64,000 nucleotides of DNA from Chinchilla lanigera (lineage: Eukaryota > Chordata > Mammalia > Rodentia > Chinchillidae). The notes below the pieces were generated by a model. The model was not told where the DNA came from. It searched no databases and was given only the letters and a program-made list of their open reading frames with translations. Numbering within the stretch: position 1 is the first letter of the stretch; each line of letters starts with the position of its first letter. Below are positions 23,460-34,780 of this stretch, piece after piece. The DNA lies in contig NW_004955470.1 of the NCBI RefSeq assembly GCF_000276665.1, forward strand, positions 3,217,997-3,281,996. Direction: 5' to 3'. A program made the position numbers and the translations under genes.

Positions 23460-23618
23460 TTTTTTTTTTTTTTTTTTTTTCAGACAGAATCTCAATATGT
23501 AGTCCAGGTTGGTTTTAAACTCATTGTGTAGCACAAGCTGGCTTTGAACCCATGGCAATCCTCCAGCCTCAGCCTCCCAAGTACTGGAATTACAGGTGTG
23601 CACCACCACGCCTGGCTC
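23460..23618 (-). mobile_element. B1 SINE
   Basis: Antisense: poly(T) 23460-23480, CAGACAGAATCTCAATATG ... GTGCACCACCACGCCTGGC. Confidence 0.85.
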
Positions 23619-25723
23619 TTTGTTTTGTTTACCAGTTGCAATTTTGAAGGTATCTTCAAAGTACCTCTAGATTCACTAATTTTCTAGAAGGATTCACAGA
23701 ACTCCCTGAAAGCTGCCGTGTCAGGTTATGTTTCTTCACAGTGAAAGGAAGCAGTGAAATGTAGAGCTTCTGCTCCTCCGATCCCAGCAGAGTCCTGGAT
23801 AAGATTACTCCCTTCCAGCTGTGATGTGTGACAATGAATAGGGATGACTGGAGCCCAGGAAGTTTACCCAAGATTCTGGCGCCCGGAGTTTTCGCTGGGT
23901 CTCGATGACATACTGCCCGCATGGCTGACCTTTAATTTCCAGCCTCTCTCTTAGGTTGGGTTAACTCCTTTTCTCTAACTTCTCTGGAATTTAGAACTAA
24001 TACTTCATGGTCCAAAGTCCCCACAGAAACACAAACACTTCTATCTGGCAAGATATTCCAGGGACCTAGCAGTCACTTCCTAGTAGCTAAGGGCAGAGGC
24101 TAGATTATCCTTTGAGTAAGGTTAGTTCTTCCCTACACACTTGTACTAATATTTCTGCTTACAAATTCACTGCGCTTACTAGTTGTACGGAAAACTACCC
24201 CAAATGTCCATTAAGAAGGGGCTGATGTCCCATTGATATATAATTAACGCCTGTTAATAAAAGCTTTTTTTAAAAAAAAAAAAAAAAAGGAAATTTCCAT
24301 TAAATTTGAAATAATACAGTTGCTACCAAGTTATAGTATGCTCCTTCCTCTCCCCGGAAGAGAGGAATCAACTAGGTTACCTTCGCACAACTGAGTACTG
24401 TTCAGTTATAAAAAGGAACTGGAGATATCTCTATATGCTGTGGAGTGATGATCAGGGTATGTTAAGTGAAAACTGAAGGTAGAAAAAAGTGTGTATGGCA
24501 TGTGGCCATTTGTCTAAGGAGAATAGGTATGAATACATAAACATACTGGATCATATTAAAAACTGATTCCCCATGGTGAATGTATTTATTATGTAACACA
24601 AACATATCCTCATTAAAAAATGAAGAATACACTACAAACATTTTTAAAATATTATCTTTAGGGTAAAGAGGAATAAGGGCCCTTCTAACACTCAAAATAG
24701 TCTTTTAATAGCCTATGTTATTGAAAGAAATCAGAACTCCTTGGAGAAAAGGCTGGTTCCAGGTCCTGGGGAAAGAAATATACAAATGAACCGGAGACAT
24801 CTTGTTACATCAGAAAGCAAGGAGGCAGAGACTACCAGGAGTTTCTCAGAAGGACTCAGGAACCAACCTGAATGAATGAGCAGCCATGAGACCATTTCTG
24901 CACCCATGAATATAACTTGCCAACAGACTGAAACATTAAGTATGGTAAAGTCTATGAGTTTTTAATGATGTAAACAATGTAACTACAGAGTAGGGAGGGG
25001 CGCTGGGCACAATGGCACCCATGGATTCTCCCTGGATGCCTTCAGGGATCCTGAAGCAGAAATCCTGACCCAACTGCAGCCATTTTGTTCAGTAGAGCTG
25101 CGCTCATTCTGTTCTCTGCCACTGAACTCAGCTAAATCATATGACTTGTCACCACATGTAAACTTCTGTGAATATGCTAAAAACAACTTTGCTGCATATA
25201 GCTGTGCTCACCACAAGATACTCATTATAGCCTTCAGCTAAAAGCTTATCTCCTCTGGGGTCTGACAGCATCAATAAATTTCCTCTCTTCTCCTGAGCTC
25301 CTGGGTACTGTTGACTTGATTTTTCCCACAATAATATCAGGGTAGGGAGTCCAACCCCATTTTTCCTCTTCTCCCGACCCAGAGGCCTCCTCCATCCCTT
25401 TCTCCTTCCATTGTGGTAAGGGTTGGGTCAGGTCCGGGGATTTTATGGAACTCTGAGTAGGAGAGCCAGGGCAGACACCAAGGATAGGCAGGAAGACCTC
25501 CCTAGCTATTTGTTGTGCTCCAGATACTTTTGGAAAACAGTCCAAACATATCATAGCACTGGATTTGTTTTTGAGAAGGGTGACACTGCCAGGAAATCTG
25601 AATGTTATTCTTCAAGTTTGGGAACAGACAACAGGAGGCAAGGCGTGAGGTAAGTATATCTGTGGATCACAGGGACTCACCACACATTATCAAATCTTTC
25701 AGAATTTAGAAAACTGGTATACT

Positions 25724-25761
25724 GGCCGGGCATGGTGGTGCATGCCTGTAATCCCAGCATT
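25724..25761 (+). mobile_element. B1 head fragment fused to L1
   Basis: Only the first ~38 bases of B1 (GGCCGGGCATGGTGGTGCATG ... ATCCCAGCA) occur, then directly L1 sequence. Confidence 0.75.
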
Positions 25762-26060
25762 ATATTGCAGGAATACATGTATACCCATGTTTATAGCAGC
25801 ACAATTTATAATAGCTAGATCTTGGAAACAGTGCATATGTCTATCAACAGATGAATGGATAAAGAAAATGTGATATTTATACACAATGGGGTACTACTCT
25901 GCCAGAAAGAAAGATAAATGAAGCATTCATAGGTAAATGGATGCAACTTGAGAACATGTTTAGTAAGATGTCAGACACACAAGTTCAAATATTGCATGCT
26001 TTCTCTTATATAAGAATATATATATAGAAAGAGAGTCTACCAAAAAATGTTTATACAAAT
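25762..26060 (+). mobile_element. L1 3' fragment (fused to B1 head)
   Basis: CATGTTTATAGCAGCACAAT, CAACAGATGAATGGATAAAG and GGGGTACTACTCTGCCAGAA, related to 9138-9598. Confidence 0.75.
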
Positions 26061-26108
26061 ACTAAATTTATTGAGACACCATGAGATGTAGTTCTTTGGC
26101 CTCTACAA

Positions 26109-26310
26109 TTACAAGAGGTGCTCAACGGGGTGGCCAGTAGCTTCCATACATGTATTAGTACAACGAACTACTACTTGGGTAATCTTAGCCATTGAGATTG
26201 CTGCACGTGCATTTTGAATTTCTTCTCTAAGGGTTGGCAGTGTAGCAAGTTTTCTGCAATACACAATATCTTCTAGGGTCCCCCGTAGAAGGATAACACC
26301 ACCTGTTGAA
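26109..26310 (-). pseudogene. C-terminal remnant of a Tc1/mariner-superfamily (DDE) transposase, arthropod-type
   Basis: On the minus strand, 66 codons are open before TAA at 26111-26109. They contain LLRGTLEDIVY, aligning with the FFLWGYLKDKVY-type motif after the catalytic domain of many insect transposases; then LPTLREEIQNARAAI; and the closing GHPVEHLL, matching the usual GGHFEHLL end. AATAAA follows the stop by about 30 bases. The catalytic part is missing; upstream sequence runs into a microsatellite. The family match is from memory of motifs, not a search. Confidence 0.6.
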
Positions 26311-26364
26311 AAAAATCACACTATTTTTCTTTTCCTCAAGTGTGTACATATTTGTTTGTGAGAC

Positions 26365-26452
26365 AGATGGATAGATGGATGGATAGATGGAAAGATAGAT
26401 AGATAGATAGATAGATGATAGATGATAGATAGATGATATAGATTATAGATAG
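26365..26452. repeat. (GATA)n-type microsatellite
   Basis: Imperfect GATG/GATA tract, cleanest as AGATAGATAGATAGAT at 26393-26415. Confidence 0.9.
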
Positions 26453-26759
26453 AGTGCAAAACAGAAGAAAGATAAATAGGAAGAGGGAAGAAGTTGAAAG
26501 ACTTCACCAAATTACAAATTCCATTGTTTTAAAAATATCTCAATATATATGGTAATTTGCTTCATTTATACTACTAGTTTATCTTAGTTCATTGAAAAGA
26601 AAGATTTATGCTATTATCCGCTTGTTTCTTTTTTTGTAAGAATTTTTTTGGTTTCTGTCTTGTACTCTACCTTGAAGATAATAATACACAGTGTAATAAC
26701 TATTGTTATTATCTTACCTTTGATTATGAAATTCAAAAAAAGAACCAGATACTTGAAAA

Positions 26760-27150
26760 AGTTCCCCCAAAGCCTCGTATGTTCAGATATGGGTCGTTTG
26801 AAAGAGGATTAGATCCTGGGGCGCTAATGACCTCATCAACAGGTAAGTCCATAGATGAGTTCACAGCCGACTGTGCTGCTGGGAGCTGCCACCTGGTTGG
26901 AGGAAGTAGGTCACTGTGGGCGTGGCCTGGAAGCGCACGTTCTTGACCCCAGCCCCTTCTCCTTCTGGTGGTTTTCCTTTCTCTCTGCTTCCTGGATGCC
27001 ATGGCTCGGGCAGTTTTCCTCCACCACACCCTTCCTCCATGCCATTTCTGCCTTGGAGCTGCCAACCATGAACTGCAACACTGGAAATCATGGAGCCAAA
27101 ATAATGCTTTTCCCTGTGAAGTTGTACACGTCAGATATTTCGTTCCAGGA
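26760..27150 (+). mobile_element. MLT1-type MaLR LTR
   Basis: CTAATGACCTCATCAACAG, CACCTGGTTGGAGGAAGTAG and CATGGAGCCAAAATAATGC follow MLT1 order. The apparent exon ending at CAACAG|GTAAGT is LTR sequence. Confidence 0.6.
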
Positions 27151-27410
27151 GAAGAGTATTAATACACCATGACTCTTACCATCACTGCAAAGAAAAATGC
27201 TATTACCTTTGCATCCAGACAAGAACATAGCACCACCTATGACGTATCCTTACCGAAAACTGGGACCTGAACAAATCTCTAGACCTACCAACAAGTTATG
27301 AGGACTACAAAGAACCAAAGAATGTGTCAAATGACACCCAAAGGAATCAATTAATAAAATCCAGATTGTGAAAAATTCCTTAGGGCAAACCCCCAGGTTT
27401 CTTGAACAAA

Positions 27411-27444
<34 letters not shown>

Positions 27445-28162
27445 ACAAATTATGAGCTAGAGAAATTTGAACTCTCTGGAAATTAGATAATATTAAGAAA
27501 TTCTTAAATTTTTAGATGTGATGGTGGTGTTATTAGGTTTTTAAAAGAATTATTATCTTTTAGAGATAAGCATCAAAGTACTTAAGAATAAAATATTTAT
27601 TGAATTCACATTAAACTAATCCAGGATGCTAAGAGGCAAAGGGGCATACAGGCAGAATGAGGTTGGCCTTGAGCTGATAAATACTGGAGTTGTCTGATGG
27701 GGATGTGAGCATTTATCATCATACCATTCTTTCTACTTTTGCATATGTTTTAAATTACCCATAATTTTTAAAGTTCAAATTTATAATTCTTCCTGATTTT
27801 ACTCTCCAAATGTAGGAACATTGAGAGTTCATTTGAGATATTCCCTTAAAAAGTCTTCTTTTTGTCACCTGGTATTTCTACGGTCACACATCAGGTATCC
27901 AATTCACACAAGGTCCTCCTAATAATATATAGCAAAAAGGATCTGACCTAAGTCTTCTCTCCCTCCTATGCAGAGGCAAATTTGAGCACAGGAACTATCT
28001 TCTTGTTTCACCTTAAGTCATCAGTTCTGAAGCTTACTGTTCCTGGAGAAAGAGTCTGGGGCTGAAGAGAAGTAGAGAGGTGCAGTAAATCAGTAACACA
28101 ATAACAAGGCTGCCAGGAGAACACAGACAAAGAGCAGAAAGAAACAAGAGAAACATGTCACA

Positions 28163-28271
28163 GGGCTGGGGATTTAGCTCAGCGGCAAAAGCGTCTGCCT
28201 GGCAAGCGCAAGGTCGTGAGTTCGGGTCCTGGTACCGGAGAAAAACCAAAACCAAAAAAACCAAAAAATAA
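28163..28271 (+). mobile_element. Young tRNA-derived ID-like SINE with 17-bp TSD
   Basis: GGGCTGGGGATTTAGCTCAG ... GGTACC with an A/C tail. Perfect duplication AAACAAGAGAAACATGT at 28142-28158 and 28272-28288 marks a recent insertion. Confidence 0.9.
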
Positions 28272-28443
28272 AAACAAGAGAAACATGTGGCTACATAGTC
28301 AGTGAAGTCTGCACTGGTGTTTCCCGGCTCTGGCTGGCCAACAGTCAGTTGTGACACCCATGTTGTTTTGTTTTTGTCTTGGTTGTTGTTATTTTGTTTT
28401 CTTTTCTCTTTAAAAAAAAAAAAAGAGGGCAGGGACAGTCCAA

Positions 28444-28631
28444 GGCAGGCATGTGCACTCCTGTAATCCCAGCTCTGTGAGAGACCTAGGAAGAAAGATT
28501 GCAAGTTCAAGTCCAGCCTGGGGAACTTAGTGACTTAAAGACAGCCTGTCTTAAAATTAAAAATAAAAAATTAAAAAAAATTGGAGCCGTGGCTCAATGC
28601 AAAGCCCCTGAGTTCAATTCCCAGTACCAAG
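28444..28631 (+). mobile_element. B1-dID composite SINE
   Basis: GGCAGGCATGTGCACTCCTG ... then an A-rich linker and an ID-like end GAGTTCAATTCCCAGTACC. Confidence 0.75.
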
Positions 28632-28894
28632 AAAATGGGGATGGGGCACAAATCCTATCTGTGGAAACATCACCTTAGTAGGCCTGGCACTGGCTACCCT
28701 GCATTATATTTTGCAACAGGGCTACAGGTGATTCTGATGCCTAATTGTGGTGGAGAACCACTGATCTATATCATCAGTGTTTCCAGGGCTTGTGGTGATT
28801 GGAGTATGAAACCCCCTGTTATTTTCAAAGCCCACAAGCTCAACAAAAAAAGAAAGAGAAGAGCAGAAAAACAAACTTTGGGCATAGAATCACA

Positions 28895-29190
28895 GATTAT
28901 TTATTTTTAATGGACACAATGATTGTACATATTTGTCAGGTACAATGTGGTATTTTTCTATGCATATACAATGTATAGTGATTATATCAGGACAAATCAT
29001 GTTTCCTTTTTCCTGAATATTTACTGCTTCCCTGTGTTAGGAAGCTTCAAATTTCTCTCTTCCAGTTCTTTATAAAGTAAAGAATAAATTCTTGTAAACG
29101 GTGGTCACTCCACTGCACTATGGAACACTGGAACTTATTCTTCCCATCTAGTTGTACACTTGTGCCTAATACTCAATCTAGAATGTAGAT
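28895..29190. mobile_element. Probable old L1 3' fragment
   Basis: A run with GGTACAATGTGGTATTTTTC, TTCCAGTTCTTTATAAAG and GGAACACTGGAACTTATTCT resembles the 3' part of older L1 families. Confidence 0.4.
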
Positions 29191-31699
29191 TTTTTTAGAA
29201 AAAATCTCAAAAGGCTGGAGTGCAGTTGATTCTTGGTATCCTTGTCATAAAGCCACTAAACGTGAACGAGTCAAAACTGAAGCATTTCCTCTGGAGGAGA
29301 ACAGGTGAGGCTCCTGTGAGCCTCTGGGTGCAGTATCTCCATCTCCCATGGACACATAACCCTGTCTTATGTGTGTTGCCGTTTCTGTTAACATTGAAAA
29401 CACTGCCACTCAGGCCCAAACAAAGCTTGTCTAAAATATATGCTTTCTCCCGTAAGCACATCAGAGTTCTTGTCCTTAGAAACGCAAGACGGCGCTTCAG
29501 CACTGTGCTCAAGACCATTTTAAACAACAAACTCAACAAAGAGCAAACCCCAAATTGGCACTCCATAGATGAGGAAACGATACTTATTTATACGAGAGCT
29601 AAAACAAGAAGGTAGAGTATCACCTTGGTCCACTTCTGCTGGGAACACGCACACTCAAGAACTCTTTTTTTTTTTTTTTTTTTTTTTTTTGCAGAGCTAT
29701 GCGTGTCCGTGAATCTGTGCAAAAGTGCTGCAAGTATTAAGCACTGCAGACACTGTTTTGAGGGTTACAAATACATTGTGGAAAATCCGTGAGCTCACAA
29801 ATACAGAATCTGGAAAAAATGAAGAGCCATTATATTTCACAGGCCCAGGTTTATTCTTACGGTAGTTAGATGAATGGACAAAGAGCACATTTCTGAAAGA
29901 GCCGTGGTTGTTTTAATGTGACATCCAAAGACAAAGACATTTTATGCACAAGTGAGAGGTTTCTGCAATTTCCTCTGCCTACCCGTAAGCTTTTTCCCAA
30001 AGTGTCCGCAGTCTGCTGAAGCAGGACAACCTGTGAGCACCCCAGTTTTGCTGTAGCCATCTAGGGGTTTATGCTACTTTCCCTCTTGGACCCTTCATAC
30101 ACAGTGCCCCGCTCAGTCCACATTTCTCTGACTTACCCCCTTCCAGCCACTTGCCTGTCAGTCTCTTGGGTATGTCTGAGGTGCTCAGAAAAAGTGTGTC
30201 AAATTAACAGACACGCAGCTCCAAGTGAAACAGCTGAACTTGACATGAAGCGCAGGAGAAATACTGGATTTTGGGGGATGGAGGTGGAAAGATGCCTCTT
30301 TCTGGGCCCCGGCAGGAAAAAGTGCACTCCAATCTGGAAGATATGAGGAAAGCTTAACTAAAAGATAACTTACAAATGTGTGAGTGGGCCATAGAGGGTA
30401 TAAAATAAGCTCCAGGGCTAGCAAAGCAGAGTTGACACCACCGTCAGTAAAGCGAGAAGAAGCTGCTTTGGCAGAGGGCAGGACAATGTATGGAGTCACG
30501 GCCGCCATCAGGGCAAATAAAATGCAAAGAATTTCATCCAAAAAGTAGGCAAATAGTGACTTGAAAGGTGTTCAAATACAAAATTCTTTCTTCTTCAGAA
30601 GAGGTTCTGTCCCTTTTTCTCTTCTTTTCCTGTTCCTCTCTCCCTGGCATGTTGTTTCTTATCTGTTACTTAATGTCACACTCCCTCCAGCATGGAGATG
30701 CTCTCAGTGGGGCTGGAGCAGATCTTCGTAGGCATCTACAGACCCTCGCTTTAGCCTCAGCAAACCTCTACTGCCCGCTGTTGGGTTCTCCTCCCTCCAG
30801 CCACTGCACTGGATGGACATGTCTCGCCCCAGCCAGGAGACATTCCCATAGGCTGCCACTCCGACCAACATAGGAGAAAAGACACCCCTAAGTATGGAAA
30901 CCTTCATACTTGGAGGCACCTGGCATCTGGATGAGGTGCAGGAGAGGCTCACCACACTAGAGTTGCCCATGGAAGTGGCCATGGTGCTGGGAGCATGGGG
31001 AAAAATGGCGACCACCATATCCCAATGTGTGGGGTCCTCCCCAACCCCTGTGCACTTCACCCCACCAGGGATACAAGATGGAAGCAGCTGGTGCATGGGG
31101 TGGAGAGGAGAAGGCTAGGTGGGACCAGGGCACCTTATGGGGAGCAGGTGGATAAGACCTCTTCCTTAGAATATGGGATATCTCATAAGCCTTGGCTGCA
31201 CATCCCCACACATGACCTATTGTTCCACTAGACTTTCCTTATAAAAAGCACATTAAAAAAGAATTACTAAGAATGTCAAGATGGCTACTGCAAAGCACTA
31301 ACCCCAAGCCTGGGCCCCTTCTAAATGTGGGGCTCTTCTGAATGTGGGGCTCTATATACCTGCACTGATCCTATTATACCCATGAGGTCAATCCTGAAAG
31401 GAGAGGGCCACAGCCAGCTAGAGAGGGCATAGAAATGGGGTCAGGGAATAAGACCCCAACTTCACTCTTCCTCCCAACTCCTGGTTGAGGCTCTTCATTG
31501 CCAGAACCCAAATGGAAACTGGGGAGAAAGATCACCCACATAAGAGAATCTACACAGGTCAGTGTCCTGTGCAGATGGGAGGGTGCAAAGAAGATTTAGA
31601 GAGTGTAAGCCAACACCATCTTCACTTTTATGCCTCAGCATCCACTCTTTCCTTTAATTTGGGTGAAAAGGAGATAGCCTGACCCAGTCCGTGGGTACA

Positions 31700-32016
31700 G
31701 TCAACGTGAACCCTAGAGGGGGAGTGGGGATTATAAAGAGACAAGAGACACGAAGAATGGAGACAAGACAGTGCTCTGATCAAGTCTCCTTTATTAGCGG
31801 GAAGTGCCGTGCTTATATACTGCATGGAGAAACGCAGAAGTTCTAAGGCGGGAATAACCAAATAACCGGACAAAGGCGGGAGTAACTAGGTAACGGTGGG
31901 CAGTCCTAGTTCTTGAGGCAGGAGTAGCTAGGCAACGGTAGGCAGTCCTGACTTAAAGGGAAAGGCACGTAAGACGGCTATTAATATACAATGGAGGTCA
32001 GTCACGGTCTCCTACA
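31700..32016 (-). mobile_element. ERV2-like solo LTR with internal direct repeats
   Basis: Reading the minus strand, it begins TGTAGGAGACCGTGACTGAC, has TATA in GCAGTATATAAGCACGGC and AATAAA at 31795-31790, then a U5-like stretch. No internal proviral genes seen. Two 33-base copies (31875-31907 and 31917-31949) lie in U3. The low boundary is approximate. Confidence 0.55.
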
Positions 32017-32055
32017 ATACCCTATCACAGAAGGGTAAGAATCAGCTTGGTCACT

Positions 32056-32390
32056 GCATTAGTCTGAATGTTTGTGTCCCCTAAATTCATATGTTGAAAC
32101 CTAACCCCTCATATGACAGTATTAAGAAGATGCCTTTGGGAGGTAACTAGGTTGTGTGGGTGAAGCCTTCATGAATGGCATTAGTGCCCTTATAAAAGAG
32201 ACCCACAGAGCTCTCTCATCCCTTCTACCATGTGAGGATATAGCAAGAAATCAGGAAGCAGAGCCTCACCAGATACTGAATGCTGATACCTTCAACTTGG
32301 GCTTCTCAGCCTCTACATAAATTTCTGGCCATAAGCCACTCCATCTATTATCCCAGTAGTTTGTTATAGCAGCCCGCATGGGCTAAGATT
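32056..32390 (+). mobile_element. MaLR LTR (MST/MLT1-type)
   Basis: CATATGTTGAAACCTAACCC, AGATGCCTTTGGGAGGTAAC and CATAAGCCACTCCATCTATT are the MST/MLT1 consensus in order. Confidence 0.8.
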
Positions 32391-32950
32391 GTCATACTAC
32401 CACCTGAAACAAAAAGGTAGGCACCAGCCATGTTCTTCATATGAAGCAGTAGGGGCACAGGCCACAGTGATGGAATGTAAGTGTCACTATTGCAACCCTG
32501 CTTCTGTAGCTGGTCCCAGGTCCAAAGTGGGAATGACATTTGCTCCTTCTATCACCTGATCCATGGTCCCCTTGGCCTTTGTTAGTTGGGGTTCTTTAGC
32601 TGGCAGGGTGAGCCAACCTTTCTTTCCTATAGGAAATGGTAGTTCTGTCTTCATTGGGTTGCTATAGTTTTCCATAAATTTTACAACAGGACATGGAACT
32701 ATACTAAGAGGTGTCCCAGAGAATCCCCCAGATTCGACATGGCTGTCCATGCCCCACTATATAGCAGCAGCCCAAGTTCTCCTGGCTACTGGGACCTACT
32801 AACAGAGGCAAAATAGTGAGCCTTCTGTGTGCATATTGGTCTAGCATCATGAGAAGCCCAGAAGAGCTGGGATGGGGGGCATCCCAGTTGCACTTCACTT
32901 GGATTAGGACCGTGTTACTTTGTAGAAAAAGGTTCCTTTGAGTATCAGCA
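32391..32950. mobile_element. Probable ERVL-MaLR internal sequence
   Basis: Between two MaLR LTRs. The sequence looks like decayed MaLR internal DNA, no intact frame; assignment is by position and general look. Confidence 0.35.
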
Positions 32951-33318
32951 CTGCTTTAGTCTGGGTAAGTGTCCCCAAACAAGTCCATAAAGACTTGGTC
33001 TTTAAGGTGGCACTTTTGAGAGGTGCTGTGGATCTTTAGGAAGCAGGATGTAGTGGGTACTCTTTGAATCACTGAGGGAGTAACCCAAGGGAACTGTGGG
33101 ACCTCCAACCTGTCATCTCTTTTGCTTTGGTTCCTGATTCGTGATGTAAACACTGTGCTCTGCTGGGGATGCATACCATGATGTACTTCCCTCACCAAAT
33201 CCCCAAACAATGGCACAGCCCAATCTTGGACTGGACTCCCCAGAGCCATGAGCCAAAATAAATGTTTTCTCTTTCTCTTCAGGTATGTCATTATAGTAAC
33301 ATGAAGTTGACTAATACA
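32951..33318 (+). mobile_element. MaLR LTR (MLT1-type)
   Basis: TAGTCTGGGTAAGTGTCCCC ... CATGAGCCAAAATAAATG ... GAAGTTGACTAATACAG, in LTR order with the poly(A) signal. Confidence 0.65.
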
Positions 33319-33840
33319 GGCAGTTCTACACACCAAGATTGTAGAAGCAACAAAGCAAATTACCTGAGAGCATTATGTGAGAGTAGAATAGTGATAAGGA
33401 CCACTTTTTCCACCACCCAAGACCTATATATCTGGTAATGTGCAGTGACACCATATACTGAGTGTTTGCTGGCTTAAAGTATATCCATATCCTAGAGGGC
33501 ACAACTTAACTCTTACAGGCTCCCAACTAACACTGCAACTCCACTTTCATAGGCCAATCTATTGAGCTACCAAGCAAGCTACTTCTCTGGTAAAACCACT
33601 GTTTCCATGATCTGAAGCCCTAACTGCTGAACATGCTCAACTGAAGATGTGTTACATCTATATTGCGCAGGTATGGGTGATGCCTTTTGTCAGTTGTGAA
33701 TGGTGGTGCTAACGTCTGTGCTGTGGCCAAAGTAATCACATCCATTCCCAGAACATGTGTTGTTCCTTTGAAGACAGCTCATTGACCTCTTAAAGGGAAG
33801 AAGGGTTCACTAGAATAGCAGGTAACCAGGTAGCTGCTTC
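33319..33840. other. Unassigned, possibly MaLR internal
   Basis: Sits between MaLR LTRs at 32951-33318 and 33841-34250. No open frame or motif I can name. Confidence 0.3.
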
Positions 33841-34250
33841 TCTTAGTTACTTTCTCATTGCTGGGTCAAAATACCCAACACTCAGTAATTAAAGGAAAAA
33901 AGGTTTATTTTAGCTCAGTGTTTGTAGAAGTTTCCGTCCATAGCTGGCTGGCTCCAAGGCAAGGAGACATGGCGGAAGGGCATAAAAGAAACAGTTCATG
34001 ATGTGGCAGGCAGGAAGCAGTTAGCCTTCCTTCTTTTCCTTTTGATTCCATTCAGGCTACAAACGTATCAGTTGGTGCTACCCACTCGCAGGATAGGTCT
34101 TCTTTCTTCAGAAAGTTTATCATCCACACCCAGAACTATGCTAAGCCAATCAGTGAGCTAACCTGGAATCCCACACCCATAATCCAGTATCACTCACTCA
34201 TGATCCACTCACCTCCCCAAGGCCCCATCTATGACCTCATGAGGCTTTGT
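33841..34250 (-). mobile_element. MaLR LTR, older relative
   Basis: CTTAGTTACTTTCTCATTGC, then AAAAAAGGTTTATTTTAGCTC: antisense LTR end as in 12442-12823, more diverged. Confidence 0.65.
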
Positions 34251-34780
34251 GGGGACATCTAGCACCAAGGGCTGGGGGAAGTGGATATCTGACACCCACA
34301 GATCATCTTGTCAATCTGGGTTGCCCAGAGCCTCTTCTCTGGCCAGTGTCCTCTAGTGGGCATTCCATGGAGATCCACTCAGGAACCAGGAATGTTCCAT
34401 TTTTATCACAGCAACGGTTCACTCTTCATGGGAGCTTTAGAGTATAAAGTGACTGCTTCATCTCCTGGAGTGTGGGAGTGGCAGAGGAAACCAATTCCAT
34501 GTAAACCGGATGAATTTACTCACAAACAAGGTTTCAAGGTCCCGACACACTGGCTTTTGATTCTTCCCAGGCAGCTCTATACTGGCCAAAGTTGCCTCCT
34601 GTAGACTAAGAGCCTATCTGTGGCCGCTGGCAGCTCTACACATCTAGTATTTCCCATATTCACACCTCCATGATCTGGCTTATTTTTAGCCAAAGGTATC
34701 TTGGGGATGAGCACAGAGCTCCAAGTGAGGTTTGAATTTCACTGGTGGCCCAAATGTGCAGCTTCAGGCTGCCAAGATCT
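34251..34780. mobile_element. Probable ERVL-MaLR internal remnant
   Basis: Continues directly from the LTR at 33841-34250; looks like decayed internal sequence, with no intact coding frame. Assignment uncertain. Confidence 0.3.

Noticed and set aside
26608..26946. Plus-strand frame with an exon-like CAACAG|GTAAGT donor
   Set aside because: The sequence is an MLT1-type LTR; no coding homology.
28034..28510. 158-codon minus-strand frame
   Set aside because: Runs through an ID-like SINE and into a B1-dID.
30185..30541. 118-codon minus-strand frame with an ACATTT|GTAAGT donor
   Set aside because: Hydrophobic stretch looks gene-like, but no matching acceptor or family was recognised.
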